The notes beneath the pieces were generated by a model. It saw only the letters and a program-made list of their open reading frames with translations. It did not search any database and was not told where the DNA came from. A stretch of 34,279 nt of DNA. Origin: Symsagittifera roscoffensis. Its lineage: Eukaryota > Xenacoelomorpha > Acoela > Convolutidae. Both the position numbers and the translations under genes were made by a program. The stretch lies in the NCBI RefSeq assembly GCF_963678635.1, contig NW_026970949.1, positions 1 to 34,279 on the forward strand. The letters run 5' to 3'. This document shows, in pieces, positions 9,522 to 19,461 of this stretch; within the stretch, counting starts at the first letter, position 1; each line of letters starts with the position of its first letter.

Positions 9522-9962
9522 GTTTTTTTCTCCTGAAAATTTTTGACTTCTCAACTAGCATTTATTGACGGAATTTTAAAATATAAGTCAGAAGGTATTG
9601 TTTCTTAAGCTAAAATTTAAAAAGATATTTCTCATGTGATCATTTAAAAAAAAATTTCTGTAGTTTTAAAGATTGCCAATTTGGCTTATTTGGGATAATT
9701 AACACGCAATATATTTCGTGCTATTAGCCCGCAAGCGGAAAGTAATCCATCTTAAGAATCCAAATTGAATTGAGCTATGCTTTTCGGTCTATTTAACACT
9801 CTGCGATGTGCAATTTACAGCGCTTTAACCATTACAAAGCGTGTGAGGGAAAGTTTTTGTTTTGAAATGTTCATCAATGTTTTTAAGCAAACTTTCCTCC
9901 ATAAACCTTTTAAAAGACAGTGGGAACATTCAAGGTGTCGCCTTGATACTAGTAGCAGTCTG
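9522..9962 (+). repeat. Double-hairpin element, left-truncated, unit 1
   Basis: It matches the element at 3567 from TTTTTCTCCTG...CAACTAGCATTTATTGACGGAATTTT through ACGCAATATATTTCGTG to GTGGGAACATTCAAGGTGTCGCCTTGATACTAGTAGCAGTCTG. The right hairpin is kept as CAAGGtgtcgCCTTG. The left GTTCCGAC end is missing. Confidence 0.6.
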
Positions 9963-10537
9963 CGTTTTTGAAATATAAATTTATTCTTCTGTGTTTTTGA
10001 AAGTGAAATTATTATTTTTTAAAAAATGTTCAATTTCGTCTCTATTTTCAACAAAATGAAGTTGTAATTTGACAAGGCGAGTTTCTAAAAGAAATAATTT
10101 GCATGCAAAAAGTGATGCCGAAATTTGATCACGCTGACAAACTTCATTGCAGTTCATAACATCAAATGTCAGAAAAAATCAACCTTCTTTTCCATCCCAA
10201 ATTTTAATTTTTCCATTTTCCTTTTTTTAACTGTTATTATGGCCTAATGCGTAACTTAACGATGTAAGTAATGATGATTAAATTTATTCACAAGAATTTA
10301 GTTTATTCTAAATTTCAATACATTATGACATTGTGAAAAAAGATTTTCCAAAATTGAAACTCAAATGTGGAGGACTTCACTTATCGACCCAACCATTTTT
10401 TTTTCGAAAAAATCAAAACAATAGAGTCATGAAAACTTTTTTAATGATAATCACACTAAAACGCGACAAAACAAAAAAATAAAGCTTATAAAAACAAGCT
10501 ATTTTCTAAAATTACTTCTAAAAACAGTGAATGAAAA
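9963..10537. other. Non-coding stretch between two elements
   Basis: Nothing recognised on either strand. Conserved in unit 2 (25803-26386). Confidence 0.4.
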
Positions 10538-11005
10538 TCCGAGGAAATGATAAAGTTTGGTTTTTTTTATTCGACGGAAGTTCAAATATTCGACTTTTTA
10601 ACTAAGCATGTTTGACGGATTTTGTTGGCTTGAGCTCAAAAAAAAAATTTGCCACTGATGATTTTTTGTACAGTTATGGGGAATTGAAAATTGCAAATTT
10701 GGTCAGTTTGGGATTCTTGACGCGCGATATAATGCTCGTATAAATCTTAAAGCGTCAAACTAATGCGTTACAAATTGAATTCAATCCAGCAATTTAGCCC
10801 TTTTAAAGCAAGAACAGACGCTAAAGATGTTTTTTCTATTTTAAATAGTATGTGAGGGATGAAATGAAGAAAGGAAAAGAAAAAAATGAAAAAGAAAAAA
10901 AAATCTTTTCGATTATTTTGTCAATAATTCAATAAAAAACTTTAAATTGGTCTGATAGTGAAGTCGGAACAATCAGGGTTTTTCTCTGGTTTACGAGCAG
11001 CCTCG
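10538..11005 (+). repeat. Double-hairpin element, second copy in unit 1
   Basis: A more diverged copy: TCCGAGGAAATGA left end (its GTTCCGATTT start, present in unit 2, is deleted here), TTTTTAACTAAGCATGTTTGACGG, GACGCGCGATATAATGC, and the right end AAGTCGGAACAATCAGGG...CTCTGGTTTACGAGCAGCCTCG. Confidence 0.6.
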
Positions 11006-11073
11006 TTATTGTCTTAATATTCTCTTGTGAACCGACAAAGGATGAAATTAAATGGCGTAGCCAAATAAAACTA

Positions 11074-11855
11074 TTGACCTGTTTTGACCAAAAATGCTTG
11101 TCATACAATTCTCATAAACGGAAAATATCTTTTCATACAATTCTATACGTACAGAAAATTGTATGAAATCTCTATGATAAAAGTTTTCCCATAAATGGAC
11201 ATTGTATGATAGGTGTTTTTTCAATAAACCAAAAAGTTGTTTTTTGTTTTTTATTTTATTTTCTGAAAAATTTTGGGTTCTGTTTGCAACCGAACACAAG
11301 TGACAAAGACCGTGGTTACTCTAAGCACCAAAGGTTGGACGGTCTTGCATTTACAATGCATAGTAAATGACCTGAACTGTCTTCGAGCTGTCGTTCACAA
11401 ATGATATAACAAAAGTAAGAAACTTTTAATTTTTGGCAAAATTTTTCAATGATGTTTATATTGAATTTTTGAATTATCAAATTATCAGAGAATGATCAAG
11501 GCATACATAAACACGCCATACAAAAAAATGGGATTTTTTAGCGTTTTTGAAAAAAAATGAAAGTGAAAAGAAAAAAAGCAAATGTTATCGTATCCATGAC
11601 TACGTTATGCACACAAAAAATTAAATTTTGCATGCAAAAAATTTTTTTTGGAAAATGTTTGTTTGCGTACAAAATTCGATTTGCAGTTGAAAAAAAATTT
11701 GGAGTCGCCATCAAAAAAATGCCAGTCATACAATTTCCTTATATGGAAATTTTATGGTAAGTATTTTCTATACACACTTGATGTATGGAATTGTATGATA
11801 CTGATTTTTGTTGTATGGAATTGTATGATAAGCAGTTTTGGTGTATGGAGGTCAA
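11074..11855. mobile_element. Foldback element with ATTGTATGATA-word arms, unit 1
   Basis: The left arm TTGACC...ACCAAAAATGCTTGTCATACAATT with a second TTTTCATACAATT block (11074-11150) is the inverse of the right arm (about 11783-11855), which ends ATTGTATGATAAGCAGTTTTGGTGTATGGAGGTCAA. Each arm carries at least two CATACAATT words, so the arms are themselves internally repeated, as in foldback-type elements. The middle has no coding frame of note. No target duplication was found. Confidence 0.55.
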
Positions 11856-12060
11856 CCCGGGGACCTACTTTGGGCTAAATGCGTTTTGGCCAACCGCTAG
11901 CCACTCACACCATAAATGACAGAAATTTCCAGGCAAGGGTTTTGGAGATTCATGTGTTTTTAACAGGCAGCGCAAAAATGTAACTTCTGGTCGTAAAATA
12001 TGTTTTTTGAATTTTTTCTCATGGCCAAAAACTATTTAAAAATAGGAAATACAGAAACTT
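11131..12060. repeat. 930-bp tandem repeat, first copy (unit 1 only)
   Basis: TTTCATACAATTC...GGAAATACAGAAAC at 11131-12060 is repeated directly at 12061. It covers most of a foldback element plus the start of repeat R. This copy is the more diverged of the two relative to unit 2. Confidence 0.75.
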
Positions 12061-12990
12061 TTTCATACAATTCCATACGTACAAAAGCAAAAAACTTTAT
12101 GAAATCTCTATGATTAAAGTTTTCCCATAAATGGACATTGTATGATAGGTGTTTTTTCAATAAACTAAAAAGTTGTTTTTTGTTTCTAATTTTATTTTCT
12201 GAAAAATTTTGGGTTCTGTTTGCAACCGAACACAAGTGACAAAGACCGTGGTTACTCTAAGCACCAAAAGTTGGTTGGTTTTGCATTTACAATGCATAGT
12301 AAATGACCTGAACTGTATTCGAGCTGTCTTTCACAAATGATATAACAAAAGTAACAAACTTTTAATTTTTGGCAAAATTTTTCAAAGATGATTATTTTGA
12401 ATTTTTGAATTATCAAGTTATCAGACAGTGATCAAGGCATACATAAACACGCTATACAAAAAAGGGATTTTCAGCGTTTTTGAAAAAAATATGTAAGTGA
12501 TAAGAAAAAAAGCCAATGTTATCGTATCCATGACTACGTTATGCACACAAAAATTTAAATTTTGCATGCAAAAATTTTTTTTCGGAAAATGATTGTTTGC
12601 GTACAAAATTCGAATTGCAGTTGAAAAAAAATTTGGAGTCGCCATCAAAAAAATGCCAGTCATATAATTTTCATATATGGAAAATTTATGGTAATCATTT
12701 TCTATATACACTTGATGTATGGAATTGTATGATAATGATTTTTGGTTGTATGGAATTGTATGATAAGTATTTTTGGTGTATGGAGGTCAACCCGGGGACC
12801 TACTTTGGGCTAAATGCGTTTTGGCCAAGCGCTAGCCACTCACACCATCAATGACAGAAAGTTCCATGCAAGGGTTTTGGAGATTCATGGGTTATTAACA
12901 GGGAGCGGAAAAACGTAACTTCTGGTCGTAAAATGTTTTTTGAATTTTTTCTCATGGCCAAAAACTTTTTAAAAAAAGGAAATACAGAAA
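12061..12990. repeat. 930-bp tandem repeat, second copy (unit 1)
   Basis: Direct repeat of 11131-12060 with an offset of about 930-936 bases. It contains a foldback copy (12061-12790) without the outermost left arm, then repeat R from 12785. It is closer to the single unit 2 copy than to its neighbour. Confidence 0.75.
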
Positions 12991-13330
12991 CCTTCATTTT
13001 TTGTCTCATAAACGCACAAACTAACATTTTTGCACATTTTTCATTACTATTTTCTGACAGCCACGCATTTTTTTTCTTCAATCACTAAAAAAAAGTTTTC
13101 GACTTTACGGGATGTTGTCCGCGCATGCTCAAATTTGGCAAGATTTTTCGTCACAAACTCCAATTTATGGTGCTTCTTGAATTTTTTTGCATACTTTTTA
13201 AAATTAACTAAGGGCATTAAAAAGAAAAAAGTATCTACGTTTTTCCCGCTCCCTTGATAGTTAAGGCGACTTAGTCTTTTGCCAGAAAGCAATAACCCAC
13301 AACTGAGGAAACAGATAGAGTGAAACTACT
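12785..13330. repeat. Dispersed repeat R, long copy in unit 1
   Basis: From GGTCAACCCGGGGACC to GGAAACAGATAGAGTGAAA. The unit 2 equivalent is 27698-28252. A minus-strand open frame of up to 121 codons (27713-28078 in unit 2, broken in unit 1) lies inside; I see no family match and do not call it a gene. Confidence 0.6.
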
Positions 13331-13462
13331 CGCTGGAATCAAGAAATGTGTATAAGAGACAATGTAGCGGCTAGGAGGATGGAAAAGAGCAAAAGAAGGG
13401 AAGTTGCAAAACTTAAAGAGCTGTTTTGCGGGAAAGAGTGCGGGCACGATGATTCCATCTAG
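13319..13462 (+). other. Short charged open frame, possibly coding remnant (unit 1)
   Basis: An open frame of 47 codons ending TAG at 13460-13462 reads CIRDNVAARRMEKSKRREVA followed by KLKELF and a Cys/Gly-rich end. It has a weak look of a bZIP basic region, but the invariant Asn and Arg positions are Asp and Glu and no leucine zipper follows. The frame is also open in unit 2 (28243-28386), with AARR changed to AAGR. Function unknown; it may be chance or a transposon remnant. Confidence 0.2.
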
Positions 13463-13906
13463 ATTGTTTTTGCTGTTGTTTTGGTGTTATTTTTTTCCAT
13501 CAAGAGAACACGTAAAGAAAACTAGTTACAAGAATTGATTTTTGCATAGTTTGCAGATGACTCTTGGATGCAAAAAAAAACATCACAGCTCAGCGATTGA
13601 GGTTACTTGGACGTATACAGAATAATAGCGAATACGATACAATTTTGAGGTGCTCCTACGGAAGTAGCGGCAAGTAGTGAAATGGAGATAGTGAGACGAG
13701 TCACTAGTAAGAGACATCTTTAAGGTCAGGGGTAACAATTTTTTTGATTTTTTTGCAGGGAGACGCTAGAGCCAGAGAGGGCTTTGGATTTGAGGGTGGA
13801 ACAAGAATTGAGGGACGCGCCACGTTCCCGGTTTGACCAAAAATACTTATCGTAGATCTTCATATATAGAAAATTGCTTACACCCCTATTTATTTGCATA
13901 TACAAT
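13463..13906. other. Possible degraded LINE-type C-terminus and foldback arm
   Basis: About 13575-13680 reads on the plus strand ITAQRLRLLGRIQNNS, weakly like the 'RLRWLGHV.RM' tail of LINE proteins. After a run ending TTTTTTTGCAG at about 13760 an open stretch (ETLEPERALDLRVEQELRD) follows. At 13830-13870 there is a single foldback left arm (CCCGGTTTGACCAAAAATACTTATC). All are also in unit 2 (28387-28829). Assignments are weak. Confidence 0.25.
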
Positions 13907-14334
13907 CAGGGGCGGATTTAGGGGGGGGGGCGGGGGGGCGGACGCTCCCTCCTCAGGGATTCGACCCCCTGCCGACCCAAAGGGTCCCTTCTTTGATACT
14001 TTTTCAGAAATCCCTTTTTGGCCAACCGACCCTAAAATTTTTCTAAAGGCGCCTTCGGCGCCAATATATACTATTTTTGAGGGGGAGCGCGCGCCAAAAA
14101 ACGCTATTTTTTGACAAAATTTTTCAAAAAAAAAGAGCCCAAAAACGGCTTTTTTTGACTGTTTTTTCAAAAATTTGCCTGGGGCGCAGAAAACTTTGCC
14201 AAAATAGGGGCAAAACAGTGCTTTGGGAGAGCTCGAAAAATCAATTTGGTCGACCTAAAAAAAAAAAGTCGTTAAAATTTTGGAAAATTTTTTGAAAATC
14301 CGCCCCCCTCGAGAAAATCCTAGATCCGCCCCTG
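13907..14334. mobile_element. hAT-type MITE with perfect 8-bp target duplication, unit 1
   Basis: Terminal inverted repeats are CAGGGGCGGATTTAGG on the left and, inverted, CAGGGGCGGATCTAGG on the right. The flanks carry an exact 8-bp duplication TATACAAT (13899-13906 and 14335-14342). CAGGGGCGGAT ends and 8-bp duplications are standard for hAT elements. At 428 bp with no transposase it is non-autonomous. Inside is a small GGCGCC-TTC-GGCGCC hairpin (about 14048). It sits at the 3' end of the LINE relic that follows. Confidence 0.9.
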
Positions 14335-14342
14335 TATACAAT

Positions 14343-14960
14343 TCTTTTAAGCTCAATTGATGCAAGATTAGCGTGTAAGTCCAGCCCACAAGATGTGCAA
14401 TCTCTGACCAGAAAAAAAAAACTTGAGAAAATTCAGAACGCTTAACAGGTTGGATCCTCAAACTCTTCACTATCTGCAGGCAAACATCCTCAACTCTTGA
14501 GAGAACAACATTTGCCTAATGCTACTCAAAGGATAACCAAAACCAAGGAGGAGGAGGAGTTGCCTTAAACGTCAAAAATTGTGTGTCTGATGCGGGCACC
14601 TTCTCCAAGAAAAAAACAACCCGTTCCATCATTGCATCGTCATCATCCACAAGGTCCAGCAAGTTCCGTCGTCAATATAGTTTCGATTTATAGAATTTTG
14701 ATATGTTTTCTCAATAACGGAGAATATAAACAACAGGGGTCCTAGAATTGAACCCTGCGGAACAACACAATCAAATCATTCCAATCTCAAATCAAACCGT
14801 CTTTTCTAAGCGCTTTTTACTGCCACTCAGGCATGTTTTTAACCAATACAAGCACAAACTGCCAAAACAAACTTTCCAAAGTGTAATTTTGTATATCAGA
14901 CGTTTATCGGATGTTATCGGATGTTTTCTTAACATCCACGAAAAAACTCATCAGTTATGG
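14343..14960 (-). pseudogene. LINE reverse transcriptase relic (conventional type), unit 1
   Basis: On the minus strand, in order: FFVDVKKTSDNIR (about 14908-14950), matching the 'F.D..KAFD.I' block that holds the first catalytic Asp; LYWLKTCLSGSKKRLEKTV, matching 'WF.SYL..R.Q.V'; and VPQGSILGPLLFIF (14721-14763), the hallmark of Jockey/CR1/I-type LINE RTs. Stops and frame changes interrupt it (one TGA just upstream of VPQGS). A recognisable YADD block is missing. Downstream a frame with RIQPVKRSEFSQ may be the thumb. The 3' end is cut by the hAT MITE. Clearly dead. Confidence 0.8.
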
Positions 14961-15682
14961 TGTACGTATTGCAGATGCCACATCATTTGAAATACAGCAG
15001 CAAAGCATTCTCAATGTACGAAAACACGCGATTGTGCACTGCTACATAAAATAAGAAACTCCAAACACAATGGAGAAGAAAGTGATCGGTAATCATTTTC
15101 ATACTTGATTCTTCTTTGTGTAAAAAATTCTTGGTGTGGCAACTTTGTTTAAAAAACATTCCCTTTACAGGACAAAAGTCAATCATAATGTTTAGATAGA
15201 ATGTCACAAATGCAGCTGAAGCTTTTTAAAATTAATTTTGTTATCATCAACAGAGGAAGTTATTTTTTTAAAACTCTAAACATAGTTCGAAACTTCTACG
15301 ACAAGTTATCTTGACAAAATCAGTTGATTTTTGGCCTGTTTCAGCTAAGTTTTTAGGCTAACTTTTGTTTTACAGCTTTTAGGCTATCAACCGATCGAAG
15401 TTTACTTAGTTTTCGTTTATATATGGAAATTTTTTTATAGCTGGGCTTCCCAGACAACGTGGTTGCTACTAAAAATAGGGCGACAAAACATAAATACAGA
15501 TTCTTTCAGTGAAAGTTATACATCTGATCCATTAGTAATGAATTGACTCTTCCCTCACCATAATTTACCCATGCTCTGAAATTACAACAAAAATTGATGA
15601 AAATTTTTTTCCGGTCATAGCAGTACAGTAGCTAAAGGTATCAATTGTTTGTAAAATAGTCTTCAAGCGCCGCGCCTCAGTT
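14961..15682. other. Stretch without recognised gene between two LINE relics
   Basis: Some minus-strand open pieces (for example 15565-15762, VERRTEARRLKTILQTIDTF) directly follow the S/N-rich frame at 15683-15937 after a frame change, so part of this may be more of the same relic. No family recognised. Unit 2: 29934-30653. Confidence 0.3.
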
Positions 15683-15937
15683 CTCCTCTCAACGAGAGAT
15701 AACGTTGTTATCTTCTCCTTTCCTTTGCTCGGGAGTGTTCTGATCTGTTTCCAATACGCCAATCAACCATTCGGATCCACTTAATCTTGTGATTAACTGA
15801 TCTATCACGCATGCTGTAATATCTGAAGGCTTTGTTTTAAAAAATTAAGGTGCCTTCTTTCTTGCTTGTTTCAACACCGTTCGAATTATTTGATCCGACT
15901 GTTGTGTTTGACACGTTGCTTTTCAATAAAGTGGCGA
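15683..15937 (-). pseudogene. Open frame of unknown protein, possible LINE ORF1 or N-terminal part
   Basis: A minus-strand frame without Met, open for about 85-95 codons: ISANAEVATLLKSN, a Ser/Asn-rich linker, GTLIFKTKPSDITACVIDQL, SGSEWLIGVLETDQNTPEQR. The composition looks protein-like. It lies downstream of a coiled-coil piece (16050-16340) on the same strand, and its LIFK word also opens the GQPVTVQ piece at about 16800. I infer that these belong to the non-RT part of the same retroelement. Unit 2: about 30654-30908. Confidence 0.35.
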
Positions 15938-16049
15938 CTTCTGCATTCGCAGATATATTCTTGTTTGGATCGACATTTTAAAAATCAAAGAGCTCTAGAT
16001 ACAGTCACACTAAAACTGTATTGTGATTTAGGCTATCACAAGAAACTCA

Positions 16050-16340
16050 ATAAAAAAACTCCTAAGAAAATCCAAACTTTTCTGCAAAAACTGAAATTTT
16101 TTTTAAAAGTTTTTTATTTTTCCAGTCTTTTTCTACTAGTGCTTCTACCTTTTTCTTCCTTAACTGTTTATGTTTTTAACTGTTTTCAGGGATAGAAGTT
16201 CCAGCAGGGGTGTCCGGGTTGAAGGGGAGTATAGCGACTTGCAAAGTTTGTCTCTGAAATCCCGTCCCGGGCCTTCTTCTTACAAGCGCACCATTGTCGT
16301 CATACAACTTGAAACTATTCAATAAAATTATATCACAAGT
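16050..16340 (-). pseudogene. Retroelement N-terminal piece with charged coiled coil
   Basis: The minus strand reads DDNGALVRRRPGTGFQRQTL, then ILPFNPDTPAGTS, one in-frame stop (TAA), then a Lys/Glu-rich segment with KVEALVEKDWKNKKLLKK and ISVFAEKFGFS. The second half resembles segments at 16490-16640 and 19170-19300, so the same module occurs three times. The counterpart in unit 2 is 31022-31312. The family is not identified; assignment to the retroelement comes from position and repetition. Confidence 0.4.
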
Positions 16341-16489
16341 AGGCTAAATTAGACTAAAGCTTTTCAACTTAATTCGAGCGAATCAAGCAAGCAAGCAGGC
16401 ATTCAACAGTAAATGATACCTTTTTTAAGACCTTAAAACTTAATTTTAAGCAAATAAACTAGTTTTGAGTTTTAGGCTTCATTTTGGGA

Positions 16490-16805
16490 ACCAAAAATTT
16501 TTAAAAAATCAAAAATTTTCAGCAAAAACTAGAATTTTTTTTTGATTTTTTCTTTGTTTTTCCAGTATTTTGTCTACTACTGCATCTACCTTTTCTTCTA
16601 CTTTGTCTAATATGCCCTGACTAATTTTTTTCTGTCATATTCTTTTTACGTCAGATCCTACCACACCAAACAGAAAAAACTGCATTTACTTAGAAAAAAA
16701 AATCTTTCTAAACCGTAGTTTTCTAAAGACTATGTTAGAATTATTCTGTGCTACTTGCACGGTAACCGGCTGTCCTCCTTCATTTTTAAAAATAAGAGGC
16801 TAATT
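16490..16805 (-). pseudogene. Second copy of retroelement N-terminal module (GQPVTVQVAQN)
   Basis: The minus strand reads LIFKNEGGQPVTVQVAQNNS, then IVFRKLRFRK, frame breaks, then a coiled-coil stretch (KVDAVVDKILEKQRKN). It is a diverged direct repeat of the start of the RT relic at 19170-19461 (GQSLTVQVAQN, IVFIKLRFRK, SIEEKVKADIEK). It follows the end of the RLE-type relic head to tail, so it marks a second 5' end. Unit 2: about 31463-31777. Confidence 0.5.
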
Positions 16806-16929
16806 AAAATGGGCCCTTCCGTCATGCAATGGTCCATGCACAGGTTGGATAGGGCCATGACAACGCTATATCAATACATCGGCAAAATTTCATGAACAAA
16901 TCAAGTCGATTTTAGTGCATCCAGAGAAT

Positions 16930-19461
16930 TGTCACTTAGAGTCTAAATCCTCGGTTATAGCACTGATGGAACTGTCCATATAATGAATTTTAAGTTTTTC
17001 GCACTTTATGAAGCAGAGGATTGCACTCCTCAGAAATGCAAAACATATTTTGGTTCTTTTAAAAATTGTTGTGTCAGAGTATGATTCGTTCCGTGGAGGA
17101 GCAGCACCAGGCTCTGTTTTGTTTAGAAAGCTTTCGTCTTCCAACCATTGAAGTTTCAATATCATGGCAAATTTCGTCCAAGAGTGTCACAAAGGTATCA
17201 CGCAATTCATTATGTCTTAGTGAGTGTATTCACCTTCGTATTCACCTGTAGAGAGTGGGTCAGCGTGAACGGTTGTCCACATGGGCATGTATGTGGAGTT
17301 TTTGGTGGATCCATTCCATATCTCAGATGTAAAGTGTCTGTAAACTCCAATTTGTTGAGAGAAAAACAGTGATTTTTCAGTATAGCTTGCTTATCAAGTT
17401 CGATGCTCCCTTCTGTGATGCTAGACTTTTTGTTAGCGCTAGCTTTTCTGATGAAAATTTTTTCATAATTTTAGCCTTTTTCGAGAATGTGAAGGTCTGT
17501 CTCTCAGTCTTGATATTACTTTTTAACATTTTTATTCCGTTTCAGCTAATTCTGGATCACTGTTTTCTATCGGATCACAAATGGTTCGTGACAACTCGTA
17601 ATTGCTGGCAAAGTCGGAGGTCTAGAAATTTTGGTAGTGCAAAAAGGCTGCCATCTTCATCGGTATATGGTTTTTACTATTAATACTAGGAAGCAGCTGC
17701 TGTCTTACGTTTTTCTCAATTTCATCCATTTTCTTAAGTACTTCCGGAGTTGTTCTGGTTAGAAAGCTTAAATTATTTTAAGCTCTCTGTGTGCAGCAGG
17801 AGTACGCATTTTATGGTGATCTCTTAGGTATTTTGGAAAGTTTTTTTTGTTAGAGTTGTTGTTTTTCTGGTTTCGCTTTGCATGTTTTGATTGCGTGCTG
17901 ATGTTGTTCCTATAACCGATCCAAGGACTCTAAAACCATCTACCATTGAAATATATATGCCTTGCAAAATCTTTATGGCGCTTTCTCGACAGTTTTCCTT
18001 CATTATGAGCTGACACTTTGAAGGCTCCACATTGCAGCCGAAAGCCTTTCCTCGCACATCCAGGATGTCAGTATTGCATGGAGACTCCTAAGATCACCTG
18101 CAGCGCTTCCGTCATCTGCGTATCAATTTTGGGTGAGCTTTGGTTTTTGCAGGAGCTCGATCAGTGGGATTATCCCTATTCCGTACAAAGACATTGCAAG
18201 GGGATCACCTTGCATTTTGCCTTCGGTATATGTCAAAACCGTGTTGTTGTCATATAATATTGATCGATAATTATATGAGTTGACCAGCGCTTGTTGTGTT
18301 GCCGGACAAAAGACTCCTACAATTTTAGAACATGTTCTCTATTGAGCGAGTTGAAGGCTTTTTCTGCATCAATAAATAGTATGGCGTCCATTTCTGTTTT
18401 CTCAAACTCGTTTCTCAAGCTGTGGATAGTATTTTCGATTCCACATTTCCGGCCTAGGCAGAGTTGGAGAAATTTTTTCCAAAGTTTTAAATTCTGTTAT
18501 CATAGCTTGGGTTATTGGTTTGCCAATTATTCGGCTCAGTACCTTGCTCATACCAAAAAACTTTACTCCTGGTGTTGAACGCCGTTAGGTTTTTATGGGA
18601 TAAAACTTTACTTGCTATTGTATTGGATAGCTTTTCAATTGTTTTGCAAAGCTCAATAGATGCCTGGTTGGAGTATGTTAATAACCTTCTCCATTCGCAT
18701 CTAGATCTGAGGAAAATTGGCTTCCCTGCGCTTTCAGGGTTGGTTTTTGAACTGTTTTGGCGTTTTTTAAATCGAATATAGAAGGGTGCTATAGCATTGT
18801 GTCTTCACTTACCTCAGTTAGAGAGTTAATGTTCGCTGCTTTGGCTTTGGGGTGTTTTCTTTCAGGATACAAAAGACTGTTTTTCCTTGAATGACGTGGC
18901 TTGAAGGAGGTACTCCTTATGTTTTCTTGTCTGAAAGGCAGCCAAGGGCGGCAGATGTTTTGCCTGTACTCCTTAGTTTATCGAATTGTTTAACTTCCCC
19001 GTTTACTTTGCACTTCTTCTGTTTTGGATGCCTAATTTAGAGAGCTTTTAGTTCAGTGAAAAACTAGTCTAATAGGCCTTGCTTCCTTAAAATTATGCGG
19101 CGGCTCAGATTATTAGAATTGTATCCGGTTGTTTTTGATTTAGTTTTGAGGAGCAGCAGATGGGGGAGAATCCTTGCTGCTTTTAATGCGAAAAAATCAA
19201 AAATTTCACTCAAAACTTCAAAACTTTTATTAAATTTTTTTAAAGTTTTTCCCGTCATTTTTCTATATCTGCTTTTACCTTTTCTTCTATGCTGTCTAAT
19301 ATGCCATTAGTATTTTTTGTCAGATCTTTTTTAGGTCAAGTCCTATCACACCAAGCAGAAAAACTACTTTTATTTGGAAAAAACTTTCTAAACCGTAGTT
19401 TTATAAAGACTATGGTTGGAACATTCTGTGCTACTTGCACAGTAAGCGACTGTCCTTGTTC
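16930..19461 (-). pseudogene. Relic of LINE with RT and restriction-like endonuclease motifs, unit 1
   Basis: Order on the minus strand: GQSLTVQVAQN and a coiled coil (19461-19170); GMSKVLSRIIGKPIT; QLCLGRKCGIENTIHSL; AILFIDAEKAFNSLNRE (18335-18385, first catalytic Asp); TEGKMQGDPLAMSLY (QGDP at 18201-18212); YADDGSAAGDLRSLH (YADD at 18111-18122); AFGCNVEPSKCQLI and GFRVLGSVIGT; INSKNHIPMKMA; LHLRYGMDPP; CPCGQPFTLTH (17255-17287, C-x-C-x7-H); LRHNELRDTFVTLLDEICHD (RHN at 17209-17217); LQWLEDESF. RT followed by a zinc knuckle and RHN is the arrangement of R2/R4-type LINEs with restriction-like endonuclease. Several frameshifts, a TGA at 18123-18125 directly before YADD and a 29-base deletion at 18572/18573 make it inactive. 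The exact clade is uncertain. Confidence 0.8.
18123..18125 (-). other. In-frame TGA directly before the RT YADD motif
   Basis: The codon before Tyr-Ala-Asp-Asp is TGA. Related elements usually have Trp or another bulky residue here, so TGG to TGA is likely. Not testable in unit 2, where the region is deleted. Confidence 0.7.

Noticed and set aside
13319-13462. Possible bZIP basic region (RDNVAARRMEKSKRR)
   Set aside because: The invariant Asn and Arg positions are not kept and no leucine zipper follows. Listed only as an unexplained short frame.
13833-14170. Pro/Gly-rich frames on both strands over the hAT MITE
   Set aside because: These are translations of the MITE ends and its C/G-rich runs; the element has no transposase.
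15866-16195. 109-codon plus-strand frame (and 30837-31151 in unit 2)
   Set aside because: It is antisense to the coiled-coil and S/N-rich relics on the minus strand, whose composition is more protein-like.
16540-19461. Direct repeats at 16540-16785 and 19230-19461 as LTRs of one element
   Set aside because: They read as the same protein module with diverged sequence. No TG...CA ends, primer-binding site or polypurine tract were seen, and the RT is LINE-like.
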